From the NCBI GenBank assembly GCA_030427705.1, contig JAUIBR010000034.1, positions 1-64,000 on the forward strand: DNA of 64,000 nucleotides. The letters are read 5' to 3'. The stretch comes from a bacterium (lineage in GTDB: Bacteria; Myxococcota_A; Bradymonadia; Bradymonadales; Bradymonadaceae). The notes under the pieces were generated by a model, which worked only from the letters and a program-made list of their open reading frames with translations, did not search any database and was not told where the DNA came from. Position numbers and translations under genes: made by a program. Shown in pieces: positions 37,573 through 45,978 of this stretch. Numbering within the stretch: position 1 is the first letter of the stretch; each line of letters begins with the position of its first letter.

Positions 37573-38391
37573 TCAGCGAGACTCGCCCCATTTGAATCGC
37601 AGACTTAGGACATCTCGAAGTTCACTGAACGTTCCGCTGAATGTCGTGACGCGGCTGGTTTCATCGTACACAGGTTCGAACGTGTAGTTGGCTGACAACA
37701 ACGGTTCGTAATAGTCGTCAACGAACCAACCGTCATCCAACATGTCAGGGATGACCACGCGCACCGCGAGTTTGAAGTCTTTCGAAACCTGCCAGCTTTT
37801 TGCAGGGTATAGAAGGTAGTCCAAGCCAAATGTGGACGGCAGTGTCTCTGGCTTTCCGTAGCGAGTGTTGTTCTCGTAGAACAGAGCACGCTGCTTGTAC
37901 TTGAACTTCATCGTGTTCAACCCAGGCTTCAGCGTCACGCGATACGTGGCGACCTGCGGCAGAAAATCATCGTCACGCGACCACTGACCGCGCAACGGCT
38001 TGAGCTTGTTAAGCGCTTCCGCGCGGTCTTCCTTGTTCATGAGCTGCGTTTCTGGCTTCGGCAGCCCCACATCGTTCAACGTAACCACCGGTGCATCGAT
38101 GTCCGTGGCCATAAACTGAAGGTCCAGCGAGACCGGCGCATCTGACGTGTTTCGCAATGTGTACTGCGCGACGACCGCTGCGCTCTCACCCCAAGACTCA
38201 TCCAAGATTCGATTGAACGCGATGCTCAGAATCTCGCCCTCCAACACCACCGAATCTATGGCTTCCTGCGTCTTAATCGCCGCCGCCACATCACCGTCGT
38301 CTGCGACCGGTGCCCGGACGTTTGCATAAGCGGGATTGGCGACGATGAAGCCGAGCAGAGTGAGCGTAATGACATTCAATAGAAGGCGCAT
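37573..38391 (-). CDS. Secreted protein of unknown function
   Basis: The 272-residue protein starts at ATG 38391 after GAGGA and has a signal peptide (LLLNVITLTLLGFIVANPAYA). The mature region is beta-rich with alternating charged and aromatic residues (VAQYTLRNTSDAPVSLDLQF, YRVTLKPGLNTMKFKYKQRALF), similar to periplasmic beta-sandwich domains such as DUF4424-like proteins, but I cannot assign a family. An upstream in-frame TTG is an unlikely start. Confidence 0.65.
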   Translation of the reverse strand: MRLLLNVITLTLLGFIVANPAYANVRAPVADDGDVAAAIKTQEAIDSVVLEGEILSIAFNRILDESWGESAAVVAQYTLRNTSDAPVSLDLQFMATDIDAPVVTLNDVGLPKPETQLMNKEDRAEALNKLKPLRGQWSRDDDFLPQVATYRVTLKPGLNTMKFKYKQRALFYENNTRYGKPETLPSTFGLDYLLYPAKSWQVSKDFKLAVRVVIPDMLDDGWFVDDYYEPLLSANYTFEPVYDETSRVTTFSGTFSELRDVLSLRFKWGESR

Positions 38392-38552
38392 GATTCCTCG
38401 CTGAAACACATTCAATATAACGTGTGTGGGATCGATCTAACACGTTGCTGATGTAGTTCAACGAGATTGTTATCATTAGGATTTAATTACGCACCGGCAC
38501 AAAAACTCCGACTGCCGACGACTAACGAGGCGGAACGGATCTGGAGTGAGCC

Positions 38553-39245
38553 ATGCATCGATTATTGATTTTAGTTTGCGCCCTGTCTTGCACGGCATGC
38601 GTCTACGTTGAACCGGTGGAAGAAGAGTCGGGCGGCGGCCCGACGGCGGTCGCTTTCGTCGATCAAAACCCGGTCATCGCGGGGATTACGGAGTTCAACG
38701 TGGATGCCACGTCGAGCTCCGACCCCGATGGCAAACCACTAGACTTTGCCTTCCGACTGACCGACCCCGACGGACGTTGGATACCCACGCCCGACCCAGT
38801 AGATGGCGTGCTCCAAATTGGGCCACTCACGCGGACGGGAGAGCATCGCGTGGTCGTTATGGTCACGGACGTTGAGCAAATTGCGGACTCTCATGAGGTC
38901 GTGATTGACGTCCAAAACCGAGATCCCCAGGTGAATTTTAGCCTGTGCGCGAACTCGTTTGGCATGCTGCAAATCGATGGTTCCGGTCTGACGGTTCGCG
39001 GTGAAGACCTCGAATCCATCTGTGTTTCCGTCGGCAACTCTTCAGACCCAGATGGTCACGAACTCACCGCAGAATGGACGATAACTGACGTACCGGTGGA
39101 CTCGACGATGTCGGTCGAACCGTCGCAAGGAATGTCGCGAGCGTTTGAGTTCGATGTTGCCGGAGTCTACGAAGGCCAGGTCACGGTTCGAGACGCATTC
39201 GGTGGTGAAACCACGTCGTCAGTCCAGCTCATCGCTGGTCTTTAG
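38553..39245 (+). CDS. Lipoprotein with PKD/Ig-like domains
   Basis: The 230-residue protein has a lipobox (ALSCTACVYV) and two immunoglobulin-like PKD-type segments, seen in ATSSSDPDGKPLDFAFRLTDPDG and GNSSDPDGHELTAEWTI, the SxDPDG turn being typical. It is probably a surface or periplasmic lipoprotein mediating protein or carbohydrate contacts. Stand-alone, preceded by a 161-bp gap and followed by non-coding sequence. Confidence 0.75.
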   Translation: MHRLLILVCALSCTACVYVEPVEEESGGGPTAVAFVDQNPVIAGITEFNVDATSSSDPDGKPLDFAFRLTDPDGRWIPTPDPVDGVLQIGPLTRTGEHRVVVMVTDVEQIADSHEVVIDVQNRDPQVNFSLCANSFGMLQIDGSGLTVRGEDLESICVSVGNSSDPDGHELTAEWTITDVPVDSTMSVEPSQGMSRAFEFDVAGVYEGQVTVRDAFGGETTSSVQLIAGL

Positions 39246-39740
39246 CCATTGGTGTGGATCAGTTTGGGAGCAGACCTTGTTGTTGTGCATCGGATTGCGG
39301 ACTGCGTTTCCTATCACCGAGGGCCCACCGAGGCCCGTGAGGACCCACCGAGCGTTCGGCGGTTTTTGGCTTCGCTGCGAGTCGGGCGATATCCGCTTTG
39401 GCCGCGATCGATTCACTCGTTTGGCAGATGCCAAACTCCGCTCACGAAGCGTCCACGCGGACATCACACCGCCTCTTGCTGCCGCCTGACCGACGCTACG
39501 GTTCCTACGCCTGACGGCGTGGCACCTTCACTTTAGCCCTGTTGGACTGCTCAAAACACCGACCCGCCACCGGATGATGACAAGGAAATCTCGGTGGAGC
39601 CTCACGGATCTCGGTTCCCCTCGGTGGCCAAAATGCGCAATCTACAACAATCATGTTATCCACACGCGCGAAGGCGCCCCCAAATGCCCCCACTGCAAGC
39701 CTTAGGTCCTTTCGAATCTTAGGTCCTTAGGAACCAGGAA
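39246..39740. other. Gene-poor convergent gap
   Basis: No credible gene is seen in these 495 bp between convergent stop codons. It contains degenerate short direct repeats (CCCACCGAGG near 39325-39360; TTAGGTCC at 39701 and 39718) and fragments resembling GCTTCGCTGCG hairpin units. It may be decayed repeat sequence. Confidence 0.5.
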
Positions 39741-40982
39741 CTACTGGAGGTCGTCGACCAAGACCTGCGAGCCCGTGTTCAAACCGGTCGGGGTCTGGTC
39801 ACGATTCTGGCGACGTGCTTCCGTGGGTACAGCGTTCTTAAGATACGTCAGAACCTCGCCGGTGGTGACGTCCCGGTCGTTGTTTGCGTCTGCCTGTCCT
39901 GAAATTGCCAGGAGCAGGTGGTAGGTGAAGAGCCCATGGGTTCCACCTTCGTGGGCACCGGTTGTCTCGTCGGCGCCAGAAGCCGTGAAGGTGACCACCT
40001 TACCCTGCGCAGGAATGTCCTTTACGGGAACGATCGGACGGGTGCCCTCGGGCAGAACGCTACGATCGCCGGAACCCGAGAAGCAGGCATCAAGGAACAC
40101 GTAGACGTTGAAGCCCTTGAGTTTCTCGAGCTGAGTTTGTAACTCGCCCACACGTAGGCCGCTCGACTTGATATACGTCGGGTTGCCATCCCACGGGACC
40201 AGGTACGAGTCACCGGTTTCAATGTCTGGCGCGCCGTGCCCAGAGAAGAACACGTAGACGTTTCCGCCAGGTTTGACGGCGTTTCGTGGCAGCCATTCTA
40301 AGAGTGCGCCACTGATATCGGCCCGAGATGCACGGTCTCCCAGAAGCACCTTGGTGTTCGCCTCAGGCACGTTCATCGTGGTCTTCGCGAATTCAGCAAA
40401 CGCCTTGGCGTCCGTCTCAGCTCCGGTCGCCGCGGCAAGACCCTCACGGTAGTTTTCGACGCCGATCACGACGGCCCACGAATTCTCGCCATTTGTGGCA
40501 GATTTCTTGGGGGCGAGCGCAGGGGCATCGGTCTTCTTTTGGGCAACGACGATGCCATTGTTTGGCTGTCCATAGACCGTCGTGTCGATGGTCGCGATAG
40601 CCGAAACGACGTTGTTTGCTAGCGTTTCCCCGCCTGCACCGAATGCAGACGTATCGGAATCCGAGAGCACGATCGCGCCCGTATCGACGTCGACCAATTG
40701 CCAGTTCCACGCGGTCGCTGCGGTGAAGTTGCCACCGGTGATGTGAAACTTCACGATGAGGTCGGTTTGACCGCCCTGCACAACGGGCACGCCGGCCTTG
40801 CTCTTAAGCAACGCCTTCTGGAAATTGCCGACCAAGTCGTCTTTGAGTCCGACCGCGAACATCGCGTCGTCTTGCACCTCGATAGAGATGCGCGTGGTTG
40901 ATGCGGTGCCTTCTTTTGGAGCCGGAGCCGTCGCGCACCCGAACAGGAAGAGCGCGCAAACAAACAAGAATCGAGAGTTCAT
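39741..40982 (-). CDS. Lipid-anchored caspase-like protease (C14 family)
   Basis: The 413-residue protein has a lipobox (LFLFGC, Cys16), a ~140-residue N-terminal domain (LPP20/curli-assembly-like beta region with TDLIVKFHITGG) and a C-terminal caspase fold: AVVIGVENYRE opens the domain, the catalytic His249 is in YVFFSGHGAP and Cys300 in FLDACFSGSG. The active site looks complete. Being a lipoprotein, it should act in the periplasm or at the outer membrane, not in the cytoplasm. Start codon overlaps the upstream coiled-coil gene (ATGA). Regulation or substrates are unknown; bacterial relatives are often in signalling or cell-death contexts. Confidence 0.9.
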   Translation of the reverse strand: MNSRFLFVCALFLFGCATAPAPKEGTASTTRISIEVQDDAMFAVGLKDDLVGNFQKALLKSKAGVPVVQGGQTDLIVKFHITGGNFTAATAWNWQLVDVDTGAIVLSDSDTSAFGAGGETLANNVVSAIATIDTTVYGQPNNGIVVAQKKTDAPALAPKKSATNGENSWAVVIGVENYREGLAAATGAETDAKAFAEFAKTTMNVPEANTKVLLGDRASRADISGALLEWLPRNAVKPGGNVYVFFSGHGAPDIETGDSYLVPWDGNPTYIKSSGLRVGELQTQLEKLKGFNVYVFLDACFSGSGDRSVLPEGTRPIVPVKDIPAQGKVVTFTASGADETTGAHEGGTHGLFTYHLLLAISGQADANNDRDVTTGEVLTYLKNAVPTEARRQNRDQTPTGLNTGSQVLVDDLQ

Positions 40983-41314
40983 TGGTTCTTCTCTTCGAGC
41001 TGCTTTTGCTGCCGCTCGATCTCTTTCTGCTGCATCTCAAGCTTTTGCTCGAGCTGTCGTTTTTCTTCGATGAGCCGCTGATTTTCGGCAGCTTCGATGG
41101 CTTGCTGTTGCTCGGCTGCCATCTCTTCCTCCACCTCGACTCGGCTGACGAAGATCGCCATCGCTGTGCCCATTGCGACCAAGAAGCCTGCGATGACGAA
41201 CACGAGCACAGACGCCGTCTGAGGAGCTGCCGGAGTCTCTGCGGACGCGGGCTCTGGGGTTGGCGCGGGGTGGGCTCCAGCAGAACTATCATCTTCATTG
41301 GACCAGTCGTTCAT
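40979..41314 (-). CDS. Single-pass membrane coiled-coil protein
   Basis: The 111-residue protein has a Pro/Ala-rich N-terminus, one membrane segment (ASVLVFVIAGFLVAMGTAMAIF) at about residues 34-56, then a long Glu/Gln/Lys heptad helix (EEEMAAEQQQAIEAAENQRL onward) to the end. No enzymatic motif. It overlaps the caspase gene by 4 bp and sits 9 bp after a three-TM protein gene, so the three are one operon; it could scaffold or tether partners across the membrane. Confidence 0.8.
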   Translation of the reverse strand: MNDWSNEDDSSAGAHPAPTPEPASAETPAAPQTASVLVFVIAGFLVAMGTAMAIFVSRVEVEEEMAAEQQQAIEAAENQRLIEEKRQLEQKLEMQQKEIERQQKQLEEKNQ

Positions 41315-41323
41315 AATCGCCTC

Positions 41324-41659
41324 TTAAAGTGATGGCCAGATGGCCGCGAAGAAGAACGAGATACCAAATCCACCCAGGCAGCCGCCTGCCAGGCCAGCGA
41401 CGATTGGGGCGGCAATATGTGCCGTTTTGTTGCCGGGCGTCGCAAACATCGCGATCACAGCTGCGGTCAGGCCACTGAGGGAGCAGCATGCCGGCCCCAT
41501 CATCGCCATCGCTGCATTCACGCCATCGCTTTCGCGACCTGCACCAGCGATACCGGTCACGATTCCACCGCCGCAAACAAAGAGCACGGTGAGGGCGGCG
41601 AAGATCCCGATCATGATCTTCGCGGTTTTGTTGTCTTTTTCGACGTCTAGATTTTGCAT
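41324..41659 (-). CDS. Small three-TM membrane protein
   Basis: The 111-residue protein starts at ATG 41659 (AGGA six bases upstream) and has three hydrophobic stretches: IMIGIFAALTVLFVCGGGIV, a Gly/Ala/Cys-rich middle (MGPACCSLSGLTAAVIAMF) and IVAGLAGGCLGGFGISFFFA. Unrecognised family. First gene of the caspase operon. Confidence 0.7.
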   Translation of the reverse strand: MQNLDVEKDNKTAKIMIGIFAALTVLFVCGGGIVTGIAGAGRESDGVNAAMAMMGPACCSLSGLTAAVIAMFATPGNKTAHIAAPIVAGLAGGCLGGFGISFFFAAIWPSL

Positions 41660-41717
41660 AGATTTTCCTGTGTTAGGCACCGAAGGTATCGAAATTTGAG
41701 TGCGATAGGAAGTGTCA

Positions 41718-42057
41718 GTCGGAATTCGGCCCCTTGGGCCTCAGAGTTCGGTTCGCTTCGCTCCCTCAGAACTCAGTCGCTGCGCTCCTTCGGAATTCGG
41801 CCCCTTGGGCCTCAGAGTTCGGTTCGCTTCGCTCCCTCAGAACTCAGTCGCTGCGCTCCTTCGGAATTCGGCCTTTGGCCTCAGACTTCGTACACGATCT
41901 GAGCGGCGTAGCCGCGAATTCTGAGCGAAGCGAACTCTGAGCGAAGCGAACTCTGAGCGAAGCGAACTCTGAGCGAAGCGAACTCTGAGCGGCAAAGCCG
42001 CGAATTCTGAGCGAAGCGAATTCTGAGCGAAGCGAATTCTGAGCGAAGCGAATTCGT
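41718..42057. repeat. Mini-hairpin array 2, between divergent genes
   Basis: The array consists of linkers GAATTC/GAGTTC/GAACTC plus TCAG separated by self-complementary units (GGCCCCTTGGGCC, GTTCGCTTCGCTCC, CGAAGCG, CGGCAAAGCCG). The left arm contains a tandem duplication of about 77 bp (41721 and 41793). A dyad centre lies at 41880-41903 (CTCAGAC, 10 nt, ATCTGAG); to its right the units appear in the opposite orientation. It fills almost all of the divergent gap between the caspase operon and the PLC-like gene, so promoters must lie in or right beside it. Confidence 0.85.
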
Positions 42058-42092
42058 GCTATCTACCACGCGCCCTTGTGCTGAGCGCACGT

Positions 42093-44069
42093 ATGAGAAC
42101 TTGCCCTAAGCTGTTCACAATCTGCTTCGTATTGCTGTCCCCGACGACTGTGTTTGCGTGGGACTACCTTGAGCACGCTTGGTTCTCTGACCGCGCATGC
42201 ATCGAAGCGCAGCGCATGTTGTCCCCCGGACTCACGACCGACGAACAACGCGCGCGATACGTGGCAATGAGCTTGTTTTGTCCGCAGAAATGGGAACCCA
42301 GTTATTGCGCTGACGAGCTGAAGACTGTTCGAGGGAGCATCACGGATGTGGACCCTGCGGACGGGTACTCGATGACGCTCGGGGATTACTCAGCTCTTGG
42401 CGACCACGTGACCCACTTCGGTCCCCTGCCCGGAATCGAACGGGCGCAAGAAGACGGGTTGGTTCTTCGAACATACGAATGGCTCACGGAAGGCGGCACC
42501 ACTGGCGGCATCGAAGAAGATGTCGCGGAAGATGCCTGCGAGACTGAGGTCGCTGACTTCGCGAACGCGGATGCGGGCGTCTCGCGCCAATTCAAACGTA
42601 TTCGCGACGAAGATGGGTATGCACAGATTCCTTCGAACCTGTTGAAACCGGGCATTCGTGCCAATCCCATCAAGGGCCCAGCGGACCCATCTGCTCGTTA
42701 TAGTTTCAATAACCCTCGCTACCTCGACATGGTCTTGCGAAACCATGCCCATTTCGGGGATGACGCATTTGCCTCGTGGCTTGGATTTCACAGTGCCGCC
42801 CTGCAGGTCGCCGAGCGCGACTGCACCGATATCGTGCCGATTAACCCCGATATGCTTGAGGACCTCGCCGACAATCTAGAGGCCTGGGAAGATGTGGATT
42901 GGGAAGAGCTGAAAGGCGCCAGCAGAGCAAAAAAAGCATGTCAAATGTTGACATACTCAACATGGAGGCGTGTCCAAGACTGGATGAAAAGTGCAGATCC
43001 TCAGCATACGAGAGCCCTGAAGTCGTGGGTAGACAACGCCACCGACGCACAACAACAGATGGTGTTTAGTGCCGTTGTCTCCATGGTCTTGGAAGGTGTC
43101 GCGCTGCACTTTCTTCAAGATGGGCTGGCTTCCGGCCATATGCGCACCATTCGAAGTCGCGAAGCGTTGGCTGATGTGCGCTACGACCACGACAGCGATA
43201 ACGCACACGGTGTGGTGGCCACGATCTCGACCCGCGAAGGGCTGCATTGGTTCTTCGCGTTTGGCGACACCTATCTACTGGGTGCGGCACAACGACCAGG
43301 CTGTCTATTGAGTTGGGAGACGCTCTCGACCGCTGGGCATATCATCCCCGAGGTCCTGACCGAGTGCACTTTGGAACATCAGCGCGGAGTGTTAACGGCC
43401 TCGACTTCGGCGAGTCTGGCGGACTTTGTCCTGGGAGGCATCGCGTTCGAACCTGTAGAGTCTTGTGGGAGCATACACACAAATGAGGGCTGGATTTGTC
43501 GAAACCTGCCAACGCAAGCATCGGTAGCATCTGGGCATGCCATCGCCCATTCTGAAGCGCCGCTGACGTATGCAACCCTGCCAGTACCCCACCCTCGGTA
43601 TTCTTACGAATCACTGAGCTTTCGGACCGGTCTAGAGATCGAGAGCAGCTCGCCCCAGATCGGTCTGGTCCTGAGTTTCTTCGATGAATTGGGCACCGAA
43701 GGACACTGGATGCGAAACTGGCGTTTCGGCCTGACCGCGACGTTTGGCGATGACGAGGATAATCAGTGGATACTCGATGCCGCCTACGCATTTCACTACC
43801 GCCTCTCGGCACGATTCATGTTGGACCTCGGCCCCTTCTGGTACGTCGGACTCCGCGACCTGAATGAAGATGTGGAAGTGGTCGCGGGCATCGGTCCGCT
43901 GATTGGCATCACGGCCCTCCCCGAAGGTTGGATGCGGATTCCGCTCGAGCTCAACATCACATACCAGGTGCCCCTGACGTTCTTCGCCTCCAAAGATGGA
44001 TTCTTTTCGGCCAATGTGGTCGAGGACCACTGGCTTCAATTCGGCATCGGACTCGCTTTCTCGCATTAG
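42093..44069 (+). CDS. PLC/P1-nuclease-like protein with C-terminal beta barrel
   Basis: The 658-residue protein has a signal peptide ending FA before Trp (VFAWDYLEHAW), reminiscent of zinc phospholipase C and P1 nucleases, whose mature N-terminal Trp binds zinc. ALHFLQDGLASGHM gives the H-x3-D-x5-H zinc pattern of that superfamily, near residue 345. The expected later H-x3-E/D is not obvious, so activity is uncertain. Residues ~500-658 are amphipathic beta strands ending LQFGIGLAFSH, a likely outer-membrane barrel. The ATG at 42093 is preferred. The TAG stop continues straight into array 3. Confidence 0.7.
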   Translation: MRTCPKLFTICFVLLSPTTVFAWDYLEHAWFSDRACIEAQRMLSPGLTTDEQRARYVAMSLFCPQKWEPSYCADELKTVRGSITDVDPADGYSMTLGDYSALGDHVTHFGPLPGIERAQEDGLVLRTYEWLTEGGTTGGIEEDVAEDACETEVADFANADAGVSRQFKRIRDEDGYAQIPSNLLKPGIRANPIKGPADPSARYSFNNPRYLDMVLRNHAHFGDDAFASWLGFHSAALQVAERDCTDIVPINPDMLEDLADNLEAWEDVDWEELKGASRAKKACQMLTYSTWRRVQDWMKSADPQHTRALKSWVDNATDAQQQMVFSAVVSMVLEGVALHFLQDGLASGHMRTIRSREALADVRYDHDSDNAHGVVATISTREGLHWFFAFGDTYLLGAAQRPGCLLSWETLSTAGHIIPEVLTECTLEHQRGVLTASTSASLADFVLGGIAFEPVESCGSIHTNEGWICRNLPTQASVASGHAIAHSEAPLTYATLPVPHPRYSYESLSFRTGLEIESSSPQIGLVLSFFDELGTEGHWMRNWRFGLTATFGDDEDNQWILDAAYAFHYRLSARFMLDLGPFWYVGLRDLNEDVEVVAGIGPLIGITALPEGWMRIPLELNITYQVPLTFFASKDGFFSANVVEDHWLQFGIGLAFSH

Positions 44070-44448
44070 TTCGGCCTACGGGCCTCAGAATTCAGTCGCT
44101 GCGCTCCTTCAGAATTCGGCCTTTGGCCTCAGAATTCGGCCTTCGGCCTCAGAACTCAGTCGCTGCGCTCCTTCAGAGTTCGGCCTTCGGCCTCAGAATT
44201 CGGTTCGCTTCGCTCCCTCAGAGTTCGGCCTTCGGCCTCAGAATTCGGTTCGCTTCGCTCCCTCAGAGTTCGGCCTTCGGCCTCAGAATTCGGCCTTCGG
44301 CCTCAGATCTCGAATACGATCTGAGCGGCAAAGCCGCGAATTCTGAGCGCGAAGCGCGAACTCTGAGCGCAGCGAATTCTGAGCGCGAAGCGCGAACTCT
44401 GAGCGAAGCGAATTCTGAGCGCGCAGCGCGAACTGAGCGCAGCGCGAA
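44070..44448. repeat. Mini-hairpin array 3
   Basis: Starting right after the TAG of the PLC-like gene (TAG-TTCGGCC), about eleven left-arm units (mostly GGCCTTCGGCC, also GTTCGCTTCGCTCC and AGTCGCTGCGCTCC) are joined by CTCAGAATTC or CTCAGAGTTC. A centre at 44302-44325 reads CTCAGAT-N10-ATCTGAG. About seven right-arm units (CGGCAAAGCCGC, CGCGAAGCGCG, CGAAGCG) follow in the opposite orientation. GGCC-TTCG-GCC gives C(UUCG)G tetraloops in RNA. Translated ORFs here are repeat artefacts. Confidence 0.88.
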
Positions 44449-44455
44449 AAAATCC

Positions 44456-44483
44456 TTGACGATTTTTTCCGTGTGAACAATTT
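44456..44483 (+). promoter_or_regulatory. Candidate Hsp20 promoter within an AT palindrome
   Basis: TTGACG (44456-44461) is followed after 16 bp by CAATTT, about 110 bp before the hsp20 ATG. The -35 box is the loop of an inverted repeat AAAAAATC...GATTTTTT (44447-44468), which could be an operator. It starts where array 3 ends. Confidence 0.4.
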
Positions 44484-44592
44484 GTCGTTCGTCGCCGGTC
44501 GAGAAATCCTGGCGACCTAAAAAACCAATGTTTTAGGGATGTTAACACCAAGGGCACGCGTGTGCCCGACACACTCAAACATGGAGGAAATC

Positions 44593-45138
44593 ATGGCAAA
44601 CCTCAGCAAGTGGACACCTTTTCGCTTCGACCGACGCGCAAACGGAATCACGCGATCTGACCAGCGTCACGTTCCTCGAGATCCGTTCGAAGCAATGCAT
44701 CGCGACATGAACCAATTGATGCGTGCGATGATGAATGACGACTGGCTCGCCCCGAGCATGCGCGTCATGACGCAGACCCCGAGCTGGTTTGGCAATTTCG
44801 CGCCAGCGAAGTTCAGCCCTTCGGTGGATGTTTTCACAGAGGGGAACCACCTGGTGGTCAGTGCCGAGCTGCCCGGGATGACAAAAGAAGACGTCAAAGT
44901 AACCGTCAATGATGGCGTCATGACGCTTGCGGGCGAGAAGAAGCATGAGTTCGAGAACGAGGAAGAAGGTTGCTTCCGAACCGAACGATTCTTTGGGTCA
45001 TTTAAGCGCACTGTACCGCTGCCAGTCGATGTGAAGACCGAGGCAGCGGAGGCACGATTCGACAACGGCGTACTCACGGTGAAGTTCCCGAAAGTGGAAG
45101 AGGAAACACCTGAAGAGGTCGAGATTCAGCTGGGGTGA
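44593..45138 (+). CDS. Hsp20 / alpha-crystallin small heat-shock protein
   Basis: The 181-residue protein starts at ATG 44593 (GGAGGAAATC upstream). After a ~75-residue N-terminal arm comes the alpha-crystallin domain: SPSVDVFTEGNHLVVSAELP, GMTKEDVKVTVNDGVMTLAGEKK and the conserved GSFKRTVPLP and ARFDNGVLTVKFPK motifs. It is an ATP-independent chaperone that holds unfolding proteins in soluble oligomers. The TGA stop is directly followed by array 4 (TGA-GTTCGGCC). Confidence 0.95.
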   Translation: MANLSKWTPFRFDRRANGITRSDQRHVPRDPFEAMHRDMNQLMRAMMNDDWLAPSMRVMTQTPSWFGNFAPAKFSPSVDVFTEGNHLVVSAELPGMTKEDVKVTVNDGVMTLAGEKKHEFENEEEGCFRTERFFGSFKRTVPLPVDVKTEAAEARFDNGVLTVKFPKVEEETPEEVEIQLG

Positions 45139-45416
45139 GTTCGGCCCTACGGGCCTCAGAATTCAGTCGCTGCGCTCCTTCAGAGTTCGGCCTTTGGCCT
45201 CAGAGCTCAGTCGCTGCGCTCCCTCGGAATTCGGCCTTCGGCCTCAGATCTCGAACACGATCTGAGCGGCAAAGCCGCGAATTCTGAGCGCGAAGCGCGA
45301 ACTCTGAGGCAAGCAAAGCGATGCCGAATTCTGAGCGCGAAGCGCGAACTCTGAGCGGCGAAGCCGCGAACTCTGAGCGAAGCGAATTCTGAGCGGCAAA
45401 GCTACGATTTCTGAGT
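45139..45416. repeat. Mini-hairpin array 4
   Basis: Same architecture as array 3: five left-arm units (GGCCCTACGGGCC, AGTCGCTGCGCTCC, GGCCTTTGGCC), a centre CTCAGAT-N10-ATCTGAG at 45243-45266, and about seven inverted right-arm units (CGGCAAAGCCGC, CGCGAAGCGCG, GGCAAGCAAAGCGATGCC). It ends about 35 bp before the zinc-finger gene. It starts at the hsp20 stop codon. Confidence 0.88.
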
Positions 45417-45452
45417 TATCGTCCAAGCCGAGATTTAACCGAGGTTTGGACA

Positions 45453-45953
45453 ATGAACATCATCGAAGCCGCGAAATCCGGGCGCTCCTCGTGCCGTGGA
45501 TGCAAAGAGAAGATTGAGAAAGGGGAGTTGCGCTACGGCAACTATGACGAGCAATGGGAGAGCTATAAGTGGTTCCACCTTGCTTGCGGTGCAGCGCATA
45601 ACCTCGAAGGATTCCAACAAGCTGTCACGGATTATGACGGCGAAATTGAGAACCTCGATGAGGTGATGAAGAAAGCCAAAGAGGCTCGGAAGGGCAAGGC
45701 GTTTCCGCGTGTCGAAGAGGCGCCTAGCGCACGCTCATCCTGTCTCCTTTGCGAAGAAAAGATCGCGCCCAAAGGGACATTGCGTGTCGTAACACAACGA
45801 GAGGTGGAGGGCTTCGGAATGCGCCCCGCCTATCTTCACCTGGGCTGCGCGGCGTCCTTCTTGGAAGCCGACTCCGATGCCCTGGTTGATATTCTTCTGG
45901 AAAACTCGATACTCACAGAAGACCAAGAAGACGAAGTCGCTGACGCCGTCTGA
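45453..45953 (+). CDS. Double PARP-type zinc-finger protein
   Basis: The 166-residue protein contains two copies of a C-x2-C...H-x2-C module resembling the zf-PARP finger of eukaryotic poly(ADP-ribose) polymerase and DNA ligase III: AAKSGRSSCRGCKEKI with GELRYG and WFHLAC (Cys14, Cys17, His42, Cys45), and SARSSCLLCEEKI with LHLGC (Cys97, Cys100, His129, Cys132). An acidic, helical linker joins them and an acidic tail ends the protein. In eukaryotes this fold senses DNA breaks. No catalytic domain or partner gene is adjacent, so its role here is unknown, possibly DNA-end binding. Confidence 0.75.
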   Translation: MNIIEAAKSGRSSCRGCKEKIEKGELRYGNYDEQWESYKWFHLACGAAHNLEGFQQAVTDYDGEIENLDEVMKKAKEARKGKAFPRVEEAPSARSSCLLCEEKIAPKGTLRVVTQREVEGFGMRPAYLHLGCAASFLEADSDALVDILLENSILTEDQEDEVADAV

Positions 45954-45978
45954 ACTTACTCCACAAGTGTGGGGAGCA

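Noticed and set aside
40898-41332. Leu-rich plus-strand frame over the coiled-coil gene
   Set aside because: It is the complement of the Glu/Gln/Lys heptad coding sequence and has no independent support.
39741-41659. Caspase operon as an anti-phage defence system
   Set aside because: No CRISPR, TIR, STAND NTPase or toxin partner is nearby and the protease is a lipoprotein, so there is no positive evidence for defence.
41712-42090. CRISPR-like appearance of the arrays (here and at 44.1, 45.2, 49.8, 53.5 kb)
   Set aside because: The variable units are short, self-complementary and reused many times, linkers are about 10 bp, unit length varies from 16 to 27 bp, and no cas genes are present.
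43928-44476. Open frames of 65-180 codons inside arrays
   Set aside because: Translations are low-complexity repeats (for example LRIRLRLR, SEFALRAQN) in all frames; they result from stop-poor repeat DNA and have no start signals.
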